Below the pieces are notes generated by a model, which did no database searches, was not told the origin of the DNA, and saw only the letters and a list, made by a program, of their open reading frames with translations. The translations under genes were made by a program, and so were the position numbers. Source: Plantago ovata (taxonomy: Eukaryota; Streptophyta; Magnoliopsida; Lamiales; Plantaginaceae). From it: 64,000 nt of DNA. This document shows positions 32,250-41,912 of this stretch, one piece after another. Where the stretch lies: contig CM051457.1 in NCBI GenBank assembly GCA_028274465.1, positions 51,988,362 to 52,052,361 on the forward strand, given 5' to 3'. Numbering within the stretch: position 1 is the first letter of the stretch; each line of letters opens with the position of its first letter.

Positions 32250-33370
32250 GCGAAGACAGGAGTCGAGTCAGAGACTTTAAACAATGGCGCTATCCGGGAG
32301 GCAACCCGGGGTTTTTATCGCTTTCTTTACCGCTTTATTGCATGCATTCATACTTGAACAATTTGCTTTTTATATGTGAATTTGTTCAGTTCCGTGTCGT
32401 ATGTGCTTATGTTGTGTTCGAGTGCGACTTTTCGAGTGATTTTTTGAGGAAAATGATTTTTCGGGGACTAAAAACTTTTTCGGGGACTAAAAACCGCATT
32501 TTTATTTCAAAAACCGTTCGTCTCCCACCTAAAAGAGGGGGGCGAATCGCCCCACGTGCGGGGCGGTCCGCCCCAGGTGTGGGGCGAACCGCCCCACACC
32601 ATCAGATTGTAAAAAACGGGGGTTTCTTCCCCAAACCCCCATTTTCCTCCATTTTCATCTTCCAAACTCCAAAATTTCCTCCATATTCAAAATAACTTCA
32701 AATCTTCATAACTTCTTCATCTCTCCATCATTTTGTGTGTTCTTTAGCTTCATTCGAAGTCCGTTACGTGCTCTATCATTCTATCCGAACAAATTTCTTC
32801 CTAGCTCATTCAATTTCCGGATTTGAGGTATTATCACATGAACCCTAATTTTTACAATTTGGGGATTTTTTGATTTATGCTTCAATTAGGCTTGTATGAT
32901 GTATGGGTTGATGATTTATGTGATTAGATTGGTATTTTATTGTCAATTACATGTTCAATTAGGCTTGGTTTGATGATTTGAGATTTCTGCTAATTGGATG
33001 ATATATGTCTTGTTAGGAAATATCTCTCTTACTTCCATTCCATGTTTAAACATGTGTTTATTGATATGAAATTGATGGATGTATTGGTAGAATGCATGAT
33101 TGATGAGATTGAGGATTTATGCTAGATTTTGATTTTTATGGTATGGTTTCGACCGTATGATTCAAGGCATTTGTTGTTAGTAAGAGCATAATGTGATATG
33201 TTATTGTAGTAGTTACATTGATATGTTGCGTAATGAATTAGCTAGACTAGGCTTTGGGTTTTTGAGGAGTTGGAATTTTGAGAATTTTACTCTTTTGTTC
33301 ACTCGTATATTTACATATGCATAGGTCTGTTTTGCATCGTACAAGATACTAATTGCTGTTTGTAGGTATC
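32250..33370 (+). other. E3 spacer between protease and ORF3
   Basis: Non-coding. The GGGAGGCAACCC hairpin (about 32296-32312) and a GC hairpin cluster at 32535-32600 are followed by A+T-rich sequence. It ends at the acceptor-like TTTGTAG (33360-33365) just before the ORF3 ATG. Confidence 0.6.
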
Positions 33371-34246
33371 ATGGCACCGAGGACAAGGAGAGCCGGCTCT
33401 AGCAAAAAGGGGAAGGGAGTGGCATCAAGATCCCAACCATCTCACGATTTGTACGAGTTGTCTGCCGCTGCGATAGAGGTGCGGCAAAGGCTAGAGGCGG
33501 AGATAGCTGACGGAGGGAGGTCGATCATCCCAGATAGGAGGATTGACATTCCTGAGTCCGCGGCGGATAGAGCGGGATATAGGACGCTGTCACGTTTGGG
33601 GTCACAAAGGAATTGGGCACGGTACAGTTCCAACAGGTTCAAAGAGTACGAGCGCCACTGGGAAAAGAAGAGGAAGCCTTTCATCTTCCCGAGCTTCATC
33701 ACAACCTACTGCATATATCATGGGGTCGATGATATTGACGAGGGGGATTGCGAGGTCGCTGCCCTTTCACCCTCGACCATTGAGGTACAGCTCAACAGGT
33801 ATCAGTTGAGGAACCCCACAGCAGTCGCTGCTGATGTAGGAGCACCATTCCAGCCAAATGATTCCGATCATGAGGATGCTATGGAGGCCGATGTTGGCCA
33901 AACCCCTATTCCAGATATTCCTTTTGTCCATCATGCACCGCATGCACCAGCTGGAGCACCAAAGGGGTCTGGAGGATTTGACTTCTCCGAATTTCGTACC
34001 TACCTCGGCAGCCGTTTCGATAGAATTGATGCCAAAAACGTGGCCATGAGACAGGACATCGACAGGCACATTGTCCAGCACAACCGCGATTGGGAGATAT
34101 TCGAGGAGCATCGCCGAGAGGATAGGCAGCACATGTGGGAGCTGCAACAGCTCATCCAGCAACAGCAGGAAGCTCTACGACAGTCCAATGAGCTCATGAA
34201 TGACATGTGGAGTGACTTTTATGGGAACTACCATCCCGATGATTAG
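33371..34246 (+). CDS. E3 third ORF (type 2), unknown protein
   Basis: An intact 291-residue frame starting MAPRTRRAGSSKKGKG, a basic and possibly nuclear-targeting N-terminus. The middle has ESAADRAGYRTLSRLGSQRN and KPFIFPSFITTYCIYHGVDD. An acidic and His/Pro-rich stretch follows, then a C-terminal Gln/Glu-rich coiled coil from about residue 215 (RQDIDRHIVQ, MWELQQLIQQQQEALRQ). I do not recognise the family and see no membrane segment. It has the same neighbours as the type 1 ORF3 of E1 and E4 but no clear similarity to it. I chose ATG 33371 over upstream non-ATG codons because it follows the acceptor-like TTTGTAG. Confidence 0.7.
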   Translation: MAPRTRRAGSSKKGKGVASRSQPSHDLYELSAAAIEVRQRLEAEIADGGRSIIPDRRIDIPESAADRAGYRTLSRLGSQRNWARYSSNRFKEYERHWEKKRKPFIFPSFITTYCIYHGVDDIDEGDCEVAALSPSTIEVQLNRYQLRNPTAVAADVGAPFQPNDSDHEDAMEADVGQTPIPDIPFVHHAPHAPAGAPKGSGGFDFSEFRTYLGSRFDRIDAKNVAMRQDIDRHIVQHNRDWEIFEEHRREDRQHMWELQQLIQQQQEALRQSNELMNDMWSDFYGNYHPDD

Positions 34247-35794
34247 TCCTTCCACATGTCCACTCTCAGCTGACCGAGGCCAAACCCTTCGGTAACATCT
34301 AGTATCACTTCTTATTACTCATTCTCTTTTGCTAGGGGCTAGCTTAAGAATCGTAAGGGGGATGGGATGTGAACGATGATGTTAAGTATTGTTTGGCTTA
34401 GTGTCGATTAGTATCTTGTCCTTTGTTTGCATTAGCATTTGCATGTTTACTGCTGTCTTAGATTTTTAGGTTGCATTTCACTACATTCATCCTAGGATAG
34501 TCTTGCATGTTTTATATGGAGTTTATTGCCGAATTTTTTGAACTTTTTTATTGGGTAGATCAGCTAGCTATGCCATTAATCGTATGCTTCATCTCTATGA
34601 ATTTGTTTGAGGTTTTTCTCGCTTGGCTTGTCACATTTATGTATTGCACTTAGTTGAGCTAGGTAGTCTCGACATCACTTAGTGGTGTTTTCTCTACTGC
34701 GGTTCACGAAGGCCTTTATAATAGGATGATACATGTTAGGGTCTTATGGTTGTTTTCCGGAGTAATTATGTACCTAAGAGGCAACAAGTCTTCACCATGC
34801 TTTAAGATTGCTAAATGCCTAGGAAGGAGGTAGTGTGAGGTTGTGTGATCCTTTGTTTATAACCTATTCTTCCGAATAGGTTTGGGGAGGGGGTTACACC
34901 GTCATAGACTTGTTTCTGTTTTTTCATTTTCGTATAGTGAGTTTATTTTTCCTTTTTCCGTAAATTTTGTACTCCAACCTATTCTTTCGAATAGATTTGG
35001 GGAAGTCGTGTGAGTCATTTTTTGTTTCTCTTTGTTATGCTACTGCTGGCTAAAAAAAATCGAAAAAAAAGAAAAAGAAAAATTCCAGAAAAAAAGAGAA
35101 AAAGAAAAAAAAGAATCTGGAAAGAAAAAAAAAGAAATAAAGAAAAGACTCCAAAAAAGCAAAGAAGGGGTCCAAAAAAAAAAGGAAAGCCAAATAGCAG
35201 TTTAGCAAAGTGTTGAGTCTTTTCCATTTTTGTGATGTTCGTAATCGTGTTTTTCATTTTTTATCTTTTTTGTCTTGAGTGTCATCTGTTCTAGACCACC
35301 CTCATCCTGCCATTCAGGAAGTGCTGAATAGCTTAAGACTTTACTTGAGAGATGGGTAGAATAGGGGAGTGTTATCTTTTATAGGGAACCCTCCTTCGTT
35401 TGATGAGAGCCAGTACTGGTTCGACCTCTTTTGAGGAAAAGTCTTAACATGGTGGAACAGCAGTAAGTCCTCAGTTTCATAGGCACGGGGCAACCATTCG
35501 TATCTTAGCATGCATCATTACGTCGTCACTGACTAGGTCCAGGTAGAGAATGTTACGAGAGACTATCTTGTCTTGACATAAGTGCTTATGTGGATGTGTA
35601 TAAGTCAATCGAGGTATTCTTCAACCTATATTCATGCTTTGATTCGTATGGTTTTTGTTCATATGTTATTTGGTAGATTCAGTAGATTAGTTCATTTTAT
35701 TTGGCATGAAACTCCATTTTGTGTCTTGCATGTTTTTTGTATTAGAGTCTAGCTTAGTTGCTTGAGGACAAGCAAATGTTCGCTTTGGGGAGTT
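34247..35794 (+). other. E3 3' non-coding region
   Basis: Matches E1, E2 and E4. It contains palindromes at 34861-34882 and 34976-34997 (the latter with one stem mismatch), an A/G tract at 35050-35190, and a polypurine tract ending GCTTTGGGGAGTT at 35794. Confidence 0.75.
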
Positions 35795-37059
35795 TGATGA
35801 ATGTGTATTTTACACTTTCATTCGAGTCTTTTTCACCTATTTTAGCTATCCTCTATGTTAATTTAGCTATATTTTAGTACATTTTATTAGAATAGTGTCA
35901 CGTTTCCCTTTTGATTTTATTTTACAGGTTTTGGTTGAAATTCGAAGATTTCTGAGCAATTATATTGAAGTTTACAAGGAATTGGTGTTCCAGAAGCCTA
36001 TTTGGAGTATCTGAAGGTTTCTGGATAGGATTTGAAGTCTAGGGGCCGAATCTGGAGGTTAGAAGGTTACTAGAAGTCAGAAACCGAGTCCGAAAAGGTG
36101 AAGAAATCCAAAAACGGGTCGAAAACGCGGAAATTCCGCGAAAATCCTCTGGGGCGAACCGCCGCATTGTGGGGCGAACCGCCCCGTGATAATTTGAGGC
36201 CTATATATAGTGCTCAGTTTTCTCTCCGAAAATCATATCTTTCCAAGCCTACTTTCTCACCTCTCTCTATAGTTTTAGGTAGGAACTTCCCGGGGCCTGT
36301 CCTGGGAGTTCCATAGCTTAGGGGATACTTTTTCATAGCAGTTTGGAGCTCGTAGGACCGCAATCATCCGAAGATTGACAACCTTCGGTAACTTTGTATC
36401 TTACAAGTTTTATTCTACTTATTTTATATTCTTTCAACATGTTTTCTTCTATGATATCTGTTGATTGCATGCCTATTATGAGTAGCTAAACTTATCATTG
36501 GTGGTAGTATGTGAATTCTTAGCGAGGGAAGATAATCATGCTAATGGCTATATCGCGCATTATACTCCGTGTCATTGCTTTATTTCGTTGATCAGTTGTA
36601 ACCAAAATTCTCGTATGTTGTATTGATCATTATGCACAATTGGACACTAGTCGACCATCAGACCAATTATCTTCGTAGTGTTGAATAATTAGGGAACACA
36701 TTAGGACAATCGTGATTGACTAGTCAGACCAGATTATCTTCGTAGTGCTTAATACTTGCAACAGGACACTAGATTGATTCAAAGATCTCTATGCAAGACC
36801 GAGGAATTTATGCATGATTATCGACCCATTATGCTAAGAAGGACCATACTATCACCAATCTCCATTATCTGCTAGAAACCCCCTATTGCTATCTGTCTGC
36901 TGTTTTTATATTCTAAATTAGATTTGATAAAGCTAGTTATAGTCCTGAGAGAACGACACTCCAGTCATTCTACTACTACACTACGGTTTTCGTTGTAGTT
37001 GTGGATTGCCTTTGGCTAAATACAAATTTATTTGATTGACCTTGACAAACGTCACATCA
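35795..37059 (+). repeat. E3 3' LTR
   Basis: A complete 1265-bp LTR, TGATGAATG...GTCACATCA. It has two GC hairpins at 36151-36187 and a TATA box at 36201-36210. The tail GGCTAAATACAAATTTATTT matches the fragment at 1-61 better than it matches E2. Confidence 0.95.
36201..36210 (+). promoter_or_regulatory. TATA box of E3 3' LTR
   Basis: CTATATATAG, 14 bases after the last GC hairpin. Confidence 0.6.
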
Positions 37060-38070
37060 GTGTCCTGTTGCAATTATTAAGCACTACGAAGATAATTGGT
37101 CTGACAAGTCAATCACTATTGTCCTAATGTGTTCCGTAATCATTCAACACTACGAAGATAAACTCGCGAATAGGTCGACGAGGGTCCAATTGTGCATAAT
37201 AATTAATACAACATACGAGAATTTAGGCTGTGCCTGATCAACGAAATAAAGCAATGACACGGAGTATAATGCGCGATATAGCCATTAGCATGATTATCTT
37301 CCCTTCGCTAAGAATTCACATACTACCACCAACGATAAGTTTAGCTACTCATAATAGGCATGCAATCAACAGAAATCATAGAAGAAAACATATTGAAAGA
37401 ATATAATAAAATAACTAGAATAAACTATAAGATACAAAGTTACCGAAGGTTGTCAATCTCCGGAGAATTGCGATCCTACGAGCTCCAATATGCTATGAAA
37501 AAGTGTCCCCTAAGCTACGGACCCCCAGAACAGGCTCTGGGAAGTCCCTACCTAAAACTACAGAGAGAGGTGAGAAAGTAGGTCTGGAAACATGTGATTT
37601 TCGGAGAAAACTAAGCAACTATATATAGGCTTCGAATTATTGTGGGGCGGTTCGCCCCACACACTCGGCGGTTCACCCGGTGTGGGGCGGTTCACCCCAC
37701 CTCTGCGGCGGTTCGCCCGGAGACTTTTTCGCGGAATTCCGCGTCTTCGACGCGTTTTTGGATTTTTTTCCCCTTTTCGGACTCGGTTTCTGACTTCTAG
37801 TGGCCTTCTAACCTCCAGATTCGGCCCCTAGACTTCAAATCCTATCCGGAAACCTTCAGATACTCCAAATAGGCTTCTGGAACACCAATTCCTTGTCAAC
37901 TTCAATATAATTGCCCAGAAATCTTCGAATTTCAACCAAAACCTGTAAAATAAAATCTAAAGGGAAACGTGACACTAATAAAATGCACTAAAATATAGCT
38001 AAATTAACATAGAGGATAGCTAAAATAGGTGAAAAAGACTCGAATGAAAGTGTAAATTACACATTCATCA
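37060..38070 (-). repeat. E4 5' LTR fragment
   Basis: Matches 23821-24834; the first 300 plus-strand bases (the 3' end of the LTR) are missing. It carries the four-hairpin array at 37641-37720. It ends TTCATCA at 38070, next to the CCCCC duplication. Confidence 0.9.
37641..37720. repeat. Promoter-proximal array of four GC hairpins (E4 5' LTR)
   Basis: The same four units, in the same order, as 24401-24480, with a few substitutions that break or restore individual stems. Confidence 0.85.
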
Positions 38071-38389
38071 CCCCCGTATACATAAGTATTAGACCTCGGA
38101 TATAGCATGCAGAAGCATGCGACTCTGGGATTTCCGGCATACGCCGTTACAACCCTGGCCCTTAGGACCTTTACAGGAAATTTCCATAGACTCTTGGTCC
38201 CGGACGTATTTGGAACCTGAAGGTGCATGGTTCCGGATGTGCCAATTTACTCGAGGGAGCGACCTCTCAGTATATCGTCACTCGCATCGGAAGCATCCTC
38301 GCAGTTTCTAAGTACTTCGGAGAGTCCGGGTTGTCCTAATTCGCATGTTGACGAACTAGGATGAGACTGGACATATTTTAGTAACATCA
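38071..38389 (-). repeat. Tat 5' LTR, right part
   Basis: Continues the LTR cut at 23520 and ends AACATCA at 38389, the complement of the TGATG start. Its own duplication would begin CTCAC at 38390; the partner lies outside the window. Confidence 0.75.
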
Positions 38390-38617
38390 CTCACCTCCAG
38401 TCTAATAATCATGCCACTTTTATCCAGAAGAAGAATATATCAAAGCATTCAAGAATATTTCATAATTCAGCAGCAGACCTAAGATTTGAACTTCCTGATA
38501 TAGCAGTGATAGCATAGCTCCAAAGTCTTGTACTGGTGTCTGAGAATTCTCAGAAGAGAGCCAGAAACTGAGCAGTGTTGTACCCAGTGTTATGGAAAAA
38601 TCACGCTTGACAAGATC
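38390..38617. other. Unclassified sequence between Tat element and solo LTR
   Basis: Together with 40304-40670 this forms one stretch once the solo LTR is removed. I see no recognisable coding, although the minus-strand frame 40707-40474 has no stop for 77 codons. It may be old transposon or intergenic DNA. Confidence 0.4.
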
Positions 38618-40308
38618 TGTAAAACACCATAAATTATTTTGCTTATTGAATACTTTATTTATTAAAGAGGTATTATTAAGTAGAATATTAAAAGAAGTGG
38701 GGTTAATAAGTCAAATATGAAAAGGAGTGGGATTTAACTAAAATCCTTATTTAGAATTTTCTGACTTATTATATATATTTCTTCAGATACGCTAAGCTCA
38801 GAAGAAACTTAGGTTTCGTTCGTTTCTGTCTTCAGCGCCGCTCATCCAAAATTCTGGTAAGTCATGCTTTACTGTTCTCTTCAATCTTTTCCGTTCCGTC
38901 AGTATGTTTATAAATCTGAAACCTTTTATTTTCCTTGTCCGGTTCGGGTGGCTGCTCAGTGTTTTTGTTTTGCTTTGGCTCGTACGTGTTCTGATTGGGG
39001 ACTATTCCGTATTGATTGTTTTAAGGTAATTTCTCTGTCCTCCTCGCCTGCTGCTCTGTTTTCGGCCAGACATCATCATCATCATCATCATCGTTTTGCC
39101 TTTGTACCCCTTTGACAAATTGCACCTTTGTTAGTATAGTAACGGTCCAATCCAGGGGTCTTTTTATGCAATTTACCACAAATTCAATCTTCAATTAAAT
39201 TCCATATTCTGTCATTTGTGTTTGTTACTTGGGTGTGACATGAACATGATGTAGTAACCCACTAGCGTTTGTCCCCTAGATTGATTTAATTGTTTTGCTC
39301 TGTTTCGGTTCAGCTGCTAGTGTAGTTTTCGCATAGTAATTATACTACTCTGTTTTGTTAGGTTCATAGAACAAGTTAGCAGATTAGTGACTTTTGGAGC
39401 TTGCGGTTTAGTTTGAGGTAAGGGGATATTATGACACCAAAACTTATATTTTCAGTACAATTATTATCCATAAAAAGTATGTTTTATGGTATATTCAAGT
39501 TTTGTGAATGATTTTGATAAAAACTATTATATCAATTTATGGGGCTTGATATAGTAGAAAAATAAGGATCAAGTATGTTACCCTAAAGTAAATGTTTTTG
39601 ATTTATGCATGTGATGAATGTAAACTTTTTGTCCAAGTGCATGGACTAATGTTATGTTTGAGCTCCAGATGTGCCTGTGCAATGTTATGTACTCTTCGGG
39701 GTGTTTTGTCGTGCTAGGCCTTTATGTTGTACCCTTAGGTGGGGTTCTTTATGTTATGTTATGTTATGTAAAGCCGACCTCTATGCCACCGGACTTATAT
39801 GGGATCATGTCTGTTGAGCCGAAATGTTACGTTATGTTTCCATGCACCTTTTGTTACGTGTGATATTATTGGAATGTATATATATGTATGATTTTGAAGA
39901 ATTACTTGATCCAGGTTGAGGTGCCAGGATATTCTCTTACTGAGTTTGTAGCTCACCCCTTACTCCTTTTTTTTACAGACGGTCGGCAGGGTGAGCAGTG
40001 TTAGAGTTTGGTTTGGAGTTTTCGAGTTATTGTTCTTTGTAGGATTTCATTTTGTTCTGACCTGGCTTTTTAGTTTGTTTGAGCTAGAGACTTGTAGCTA
40101 GTTTTGCAGACTGTTGTTTTGGGTTTTAGTTTGCTCTGATATTTACTCTTGGACACAGTTTCTTTTTAAAAGTTTATGTTTCCGAAAAGTTATGTTTAAG
40201 TTTTGTTGAGACTTCGTGTTGGCGTAAGATCATCTTACTAGACACGGTCGGTCGCGTCTTTTGAAAATCTTTAAAAATCGTATTTTGGTTTTGGGGCGTG
40301 ACAAGATC
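38613..40308 (+). mobile_element. Solo LTR of Tekay/Del-type gypsy element, with AGATC duplication
   Basis: The LTR runs 38618-40303. It begins TGTAAAACACC and ends GGGGCGTGACA, the terminal forms usual for chromovirus LTRs of the Tekay/Del group. AGATC at 38613-38617 and 40304-40308 is the target duplication, and no internal region is present. A TATA-like run lies at about 38769-38779. Simple repeats occur inside: (ATC)n near 39069-39091 and (TTATG)n near 39751-39770. The LTR at 58492 is of a related type but not obviously the same family. Confidence 0.85.
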
Positions 40309-40670
40309 CATCCATTGTTGATTGGACCTAGTAAGTATTCAGGATTATTTAGGAACACTGTATATCTAGGCCTTCTATTACTTGAATGTTTGAGTGTGAC
40401 TCCCCCTCAATTGCTTGCATAGACTAGGTACAGTCAAGCATATCACCATCATATGTTAATTTCCACTTGATCCTCAAGGAGATACATTCAGAGAGATACG
40501 CATCCAGTAATTAATTACTTCATCATTAAGCTTATGGATGAACACACCCAAGTAGCACTTCTTCAATAGACTCTTTTCAGATTTTAACAACACTTTTCGC
40601 ATGATAACAGCAGAGTCACACTGATAAGGTAGTGACAAGGTTAAGACTGTAAGATATAGTATGTGGGGAT
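40304..40670. other. Unclassified sequence left of the CACTA element
   Basis: Continuation of 38390-38617. A 77-codon minus-strand frame (40707-40474) overlaps it but runs into the CACTA terminus, so it is unlikely to be a gene. Nothing else is supported. Confidence 0.4.
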
Positions 40671-40685
40671 CACTACAAGGAAAAC

Positions 40686-41012
40686 AACAATTAGCGACAG
40701 ATAGCATCCGTCACTATACGGAGCGATCCGTCGCTATAGACCAGTAGCGACGATAGTCCGTCGCTAAATAGGACATCGCAGAAAGTGACGTCGCTAATCC
40801 AAATAGCAATTGATAAAAGTATTCGTCTCTATTTTTAGCGACGAATAAACTTAATCGTCTCCGTATTCGTCGTTGACCACTGGGGCGACGGATAACTTTA
40901 TCCGTATCTATATATAGCCACGGATAAATGCATCCGTCATTTTGATGCTGAGACACGTGGCCTTTCCTGGCGAAGGAAATTTAGCGACGGATAAAGTCAT
41001 CCGTCGCTAAGT
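40686..41012. repeat. CACTA left sub-terminal repeats
   Basis: About ten copies of GCGACGGAT/ATCCGTCGC in both orientations, several as short inverted pairs around 6-9 bases. In CACTA elements such repeats are transposase-binding sites. Confidence 0.75.
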
Positions 41013-41271
41013 CTTTTTTTGTTTTATTTTATTTTTCTTTTTTATTTGTTTTATTTTTTTGGTTTTCCAGTTCAAAATTGAGTACGCCCAACAAATATAT
41101 ACGATTGGTTGTACGAAAATATAAATTTAAGTAAAAAAACTTAAAGTGTACGTACAAACAAACTAAAAGGTACGAAGATAAGCATAAAAAAAAAAAGAAT
41201 CCTGAAATGTACGAAGATGGACTAACAATCCTAAAATGTACGAACCTAAACATAAAAAGAGAAACAAAGTA

Positions 41272-41520
41272 CTAATCCTCCGCATTTTCCACCCCACCCA
41301 AAGGAGCATGCAACGCTCCATCATAATGCGCCTGTTGACGGGTCACGTGGTTCTCCCACATTTCCTCCCATAGCGCCCGATGGTCCGGATGAATGTAGTG
41401 AACCCATTTGTTGTCCTGATAGCGCTTCTCCCTGGCATGATAAATCATATGCCTGTGGACGTGACCTGCCCGGAGGTTAAATACATTCCATATCTCCCCA
41501 GTATTGGCAGGAGGGATATA
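41272..41520 (-). pseudogene. Gene fragment inside CACTA, C-terminal exon
   Basis: An open stretch on the minus strand reads YIPPANTGEIWNVF, then HMIYHAREKRYQDNKWVHY, HPDHRALWEEMWENHV and a stop at 41272-41274. Codon-level continuity and charged composition suggest real former coding. The text resembles plant transposase-associated proteins, but I cannot name the family. A second exon candidate lies at 41757-41912. Confidence 0.45.
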
Positions 41521-41756
41521 TTAGTATTCTGCAACATTGCAACATTCCAACATCAGTTAAAAGTCATGCCAACTACTCAATAAACTAAGGTTGAGGTCTA
41601 ACAAAATATGGGCGCCGCCTACCCAACATCATGAATGCGGACATAATTTAAAATAAAAAAAATCAAATAACAAGTGTTGGGCGCCGCCTACCCATCATAA
41701 ATGCGGACTTCATTTCATTCTAACGACTAGCACGAAACAAGTAAATACAAATAAAG

Positions 41757-41912
41757 TACCTTGAATTCCTCGAAAAAATGCTTCTTCAAGGGAAGAGGAA
41801 CCGTACTCCACCTTTCACCGCCACCCCCTGGCCCAGGAGGCGGAAAAAAGTCTCTCCTCATGATCATTCCCAACCTTCTTGAAGCCAAAGGTGGGTGAAA
41901 CCTGTCACACAT
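41757..41912 (-). pseudogene. Gene fragment inside CACTA, upstream exon
   Basis: The minus-strand frame reads RFHPPLASRRLGMIMRRDFF and a Pro/Gly turn, then KKHFFEEFK before a GTACTT donor-like site near 41760. With 41272-41520 it may form part of a captured or transposase-related gene. Function unknown. Confidence 0.35.

Larger units (their letters stand above)
30265..37059 (+). mobile_element. Athila-like copy E3, lacking its 5' LTR
   Basis: A forward element beginning inside gag at the palindrome centre: gag to 31296, gag C-terminus and protease 31365-32249, ORF3 33371-34246, polypurine tract ending at 35794, 3' LTR 35795-37059. The LTR ends directly against a truncated E4 LTR, so E3 originally inserted into the E4 5' LTR. 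Confidence 0.85.
23521..38070 (-). mobile_element. Complex 2: Athila-like copy E4 (reverse) containing inverted copy E3
   Basis: The outer element E4 reads on the minus strand: 5' LTR fragment 38070-37060, gag from 30247, gag-protease to 28254, ORF3 remnant, 3' LTR 24834-23521. The two LTR parts share the same four-hairpin promoter array and very similar sequence, so they are a pair. E3 is inverted and fused to E4 head to head. E4's primer-binding site, leader and about 300 bases of its 5' LTR are missing, as are the 5' LTR, PBS and leader of E3. Confidence 0.85.
1594..38389 (-). mobile_element. Tat-lineage Ty3/gypsy element lacking RT and integrase, split by two nested insertions
   Basis: Read on the minus strand, the element starts with a 5' LTR (38389-38071, then 23520-22768, ends TGATG...CATCA). 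A PBS of TGGCGCCGTCTGTGGG type follows, then coding leader, gag and protease (22605-19771), then an extra gene on the opposite strand (2132-19397). An antisense ORF in the 3' half is a known feature of plant Tat-lineage elements. RT, RNase H and integrase are absent: about 370 bp separate the protease stop from the end of the antisense gene. The 3' LTR is not seen; the left boundary is approximate and the 3' LTR may lie outside the window. The element is interrupted at 4368-18078 and at 23521-38070. Confidence 0.7.

Noticed and set aside
38390-40670. Possible host gene around the solo LTR
   Set aside because: Joined flanks give no coherent coding frame beyond 77 codons and no motif.
41029-41253. 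Aromatic-rich minus-strand frame near the CACTA left end
   Set aside because: T-rich simple sequence next to sub-terminal repeats; no domain.
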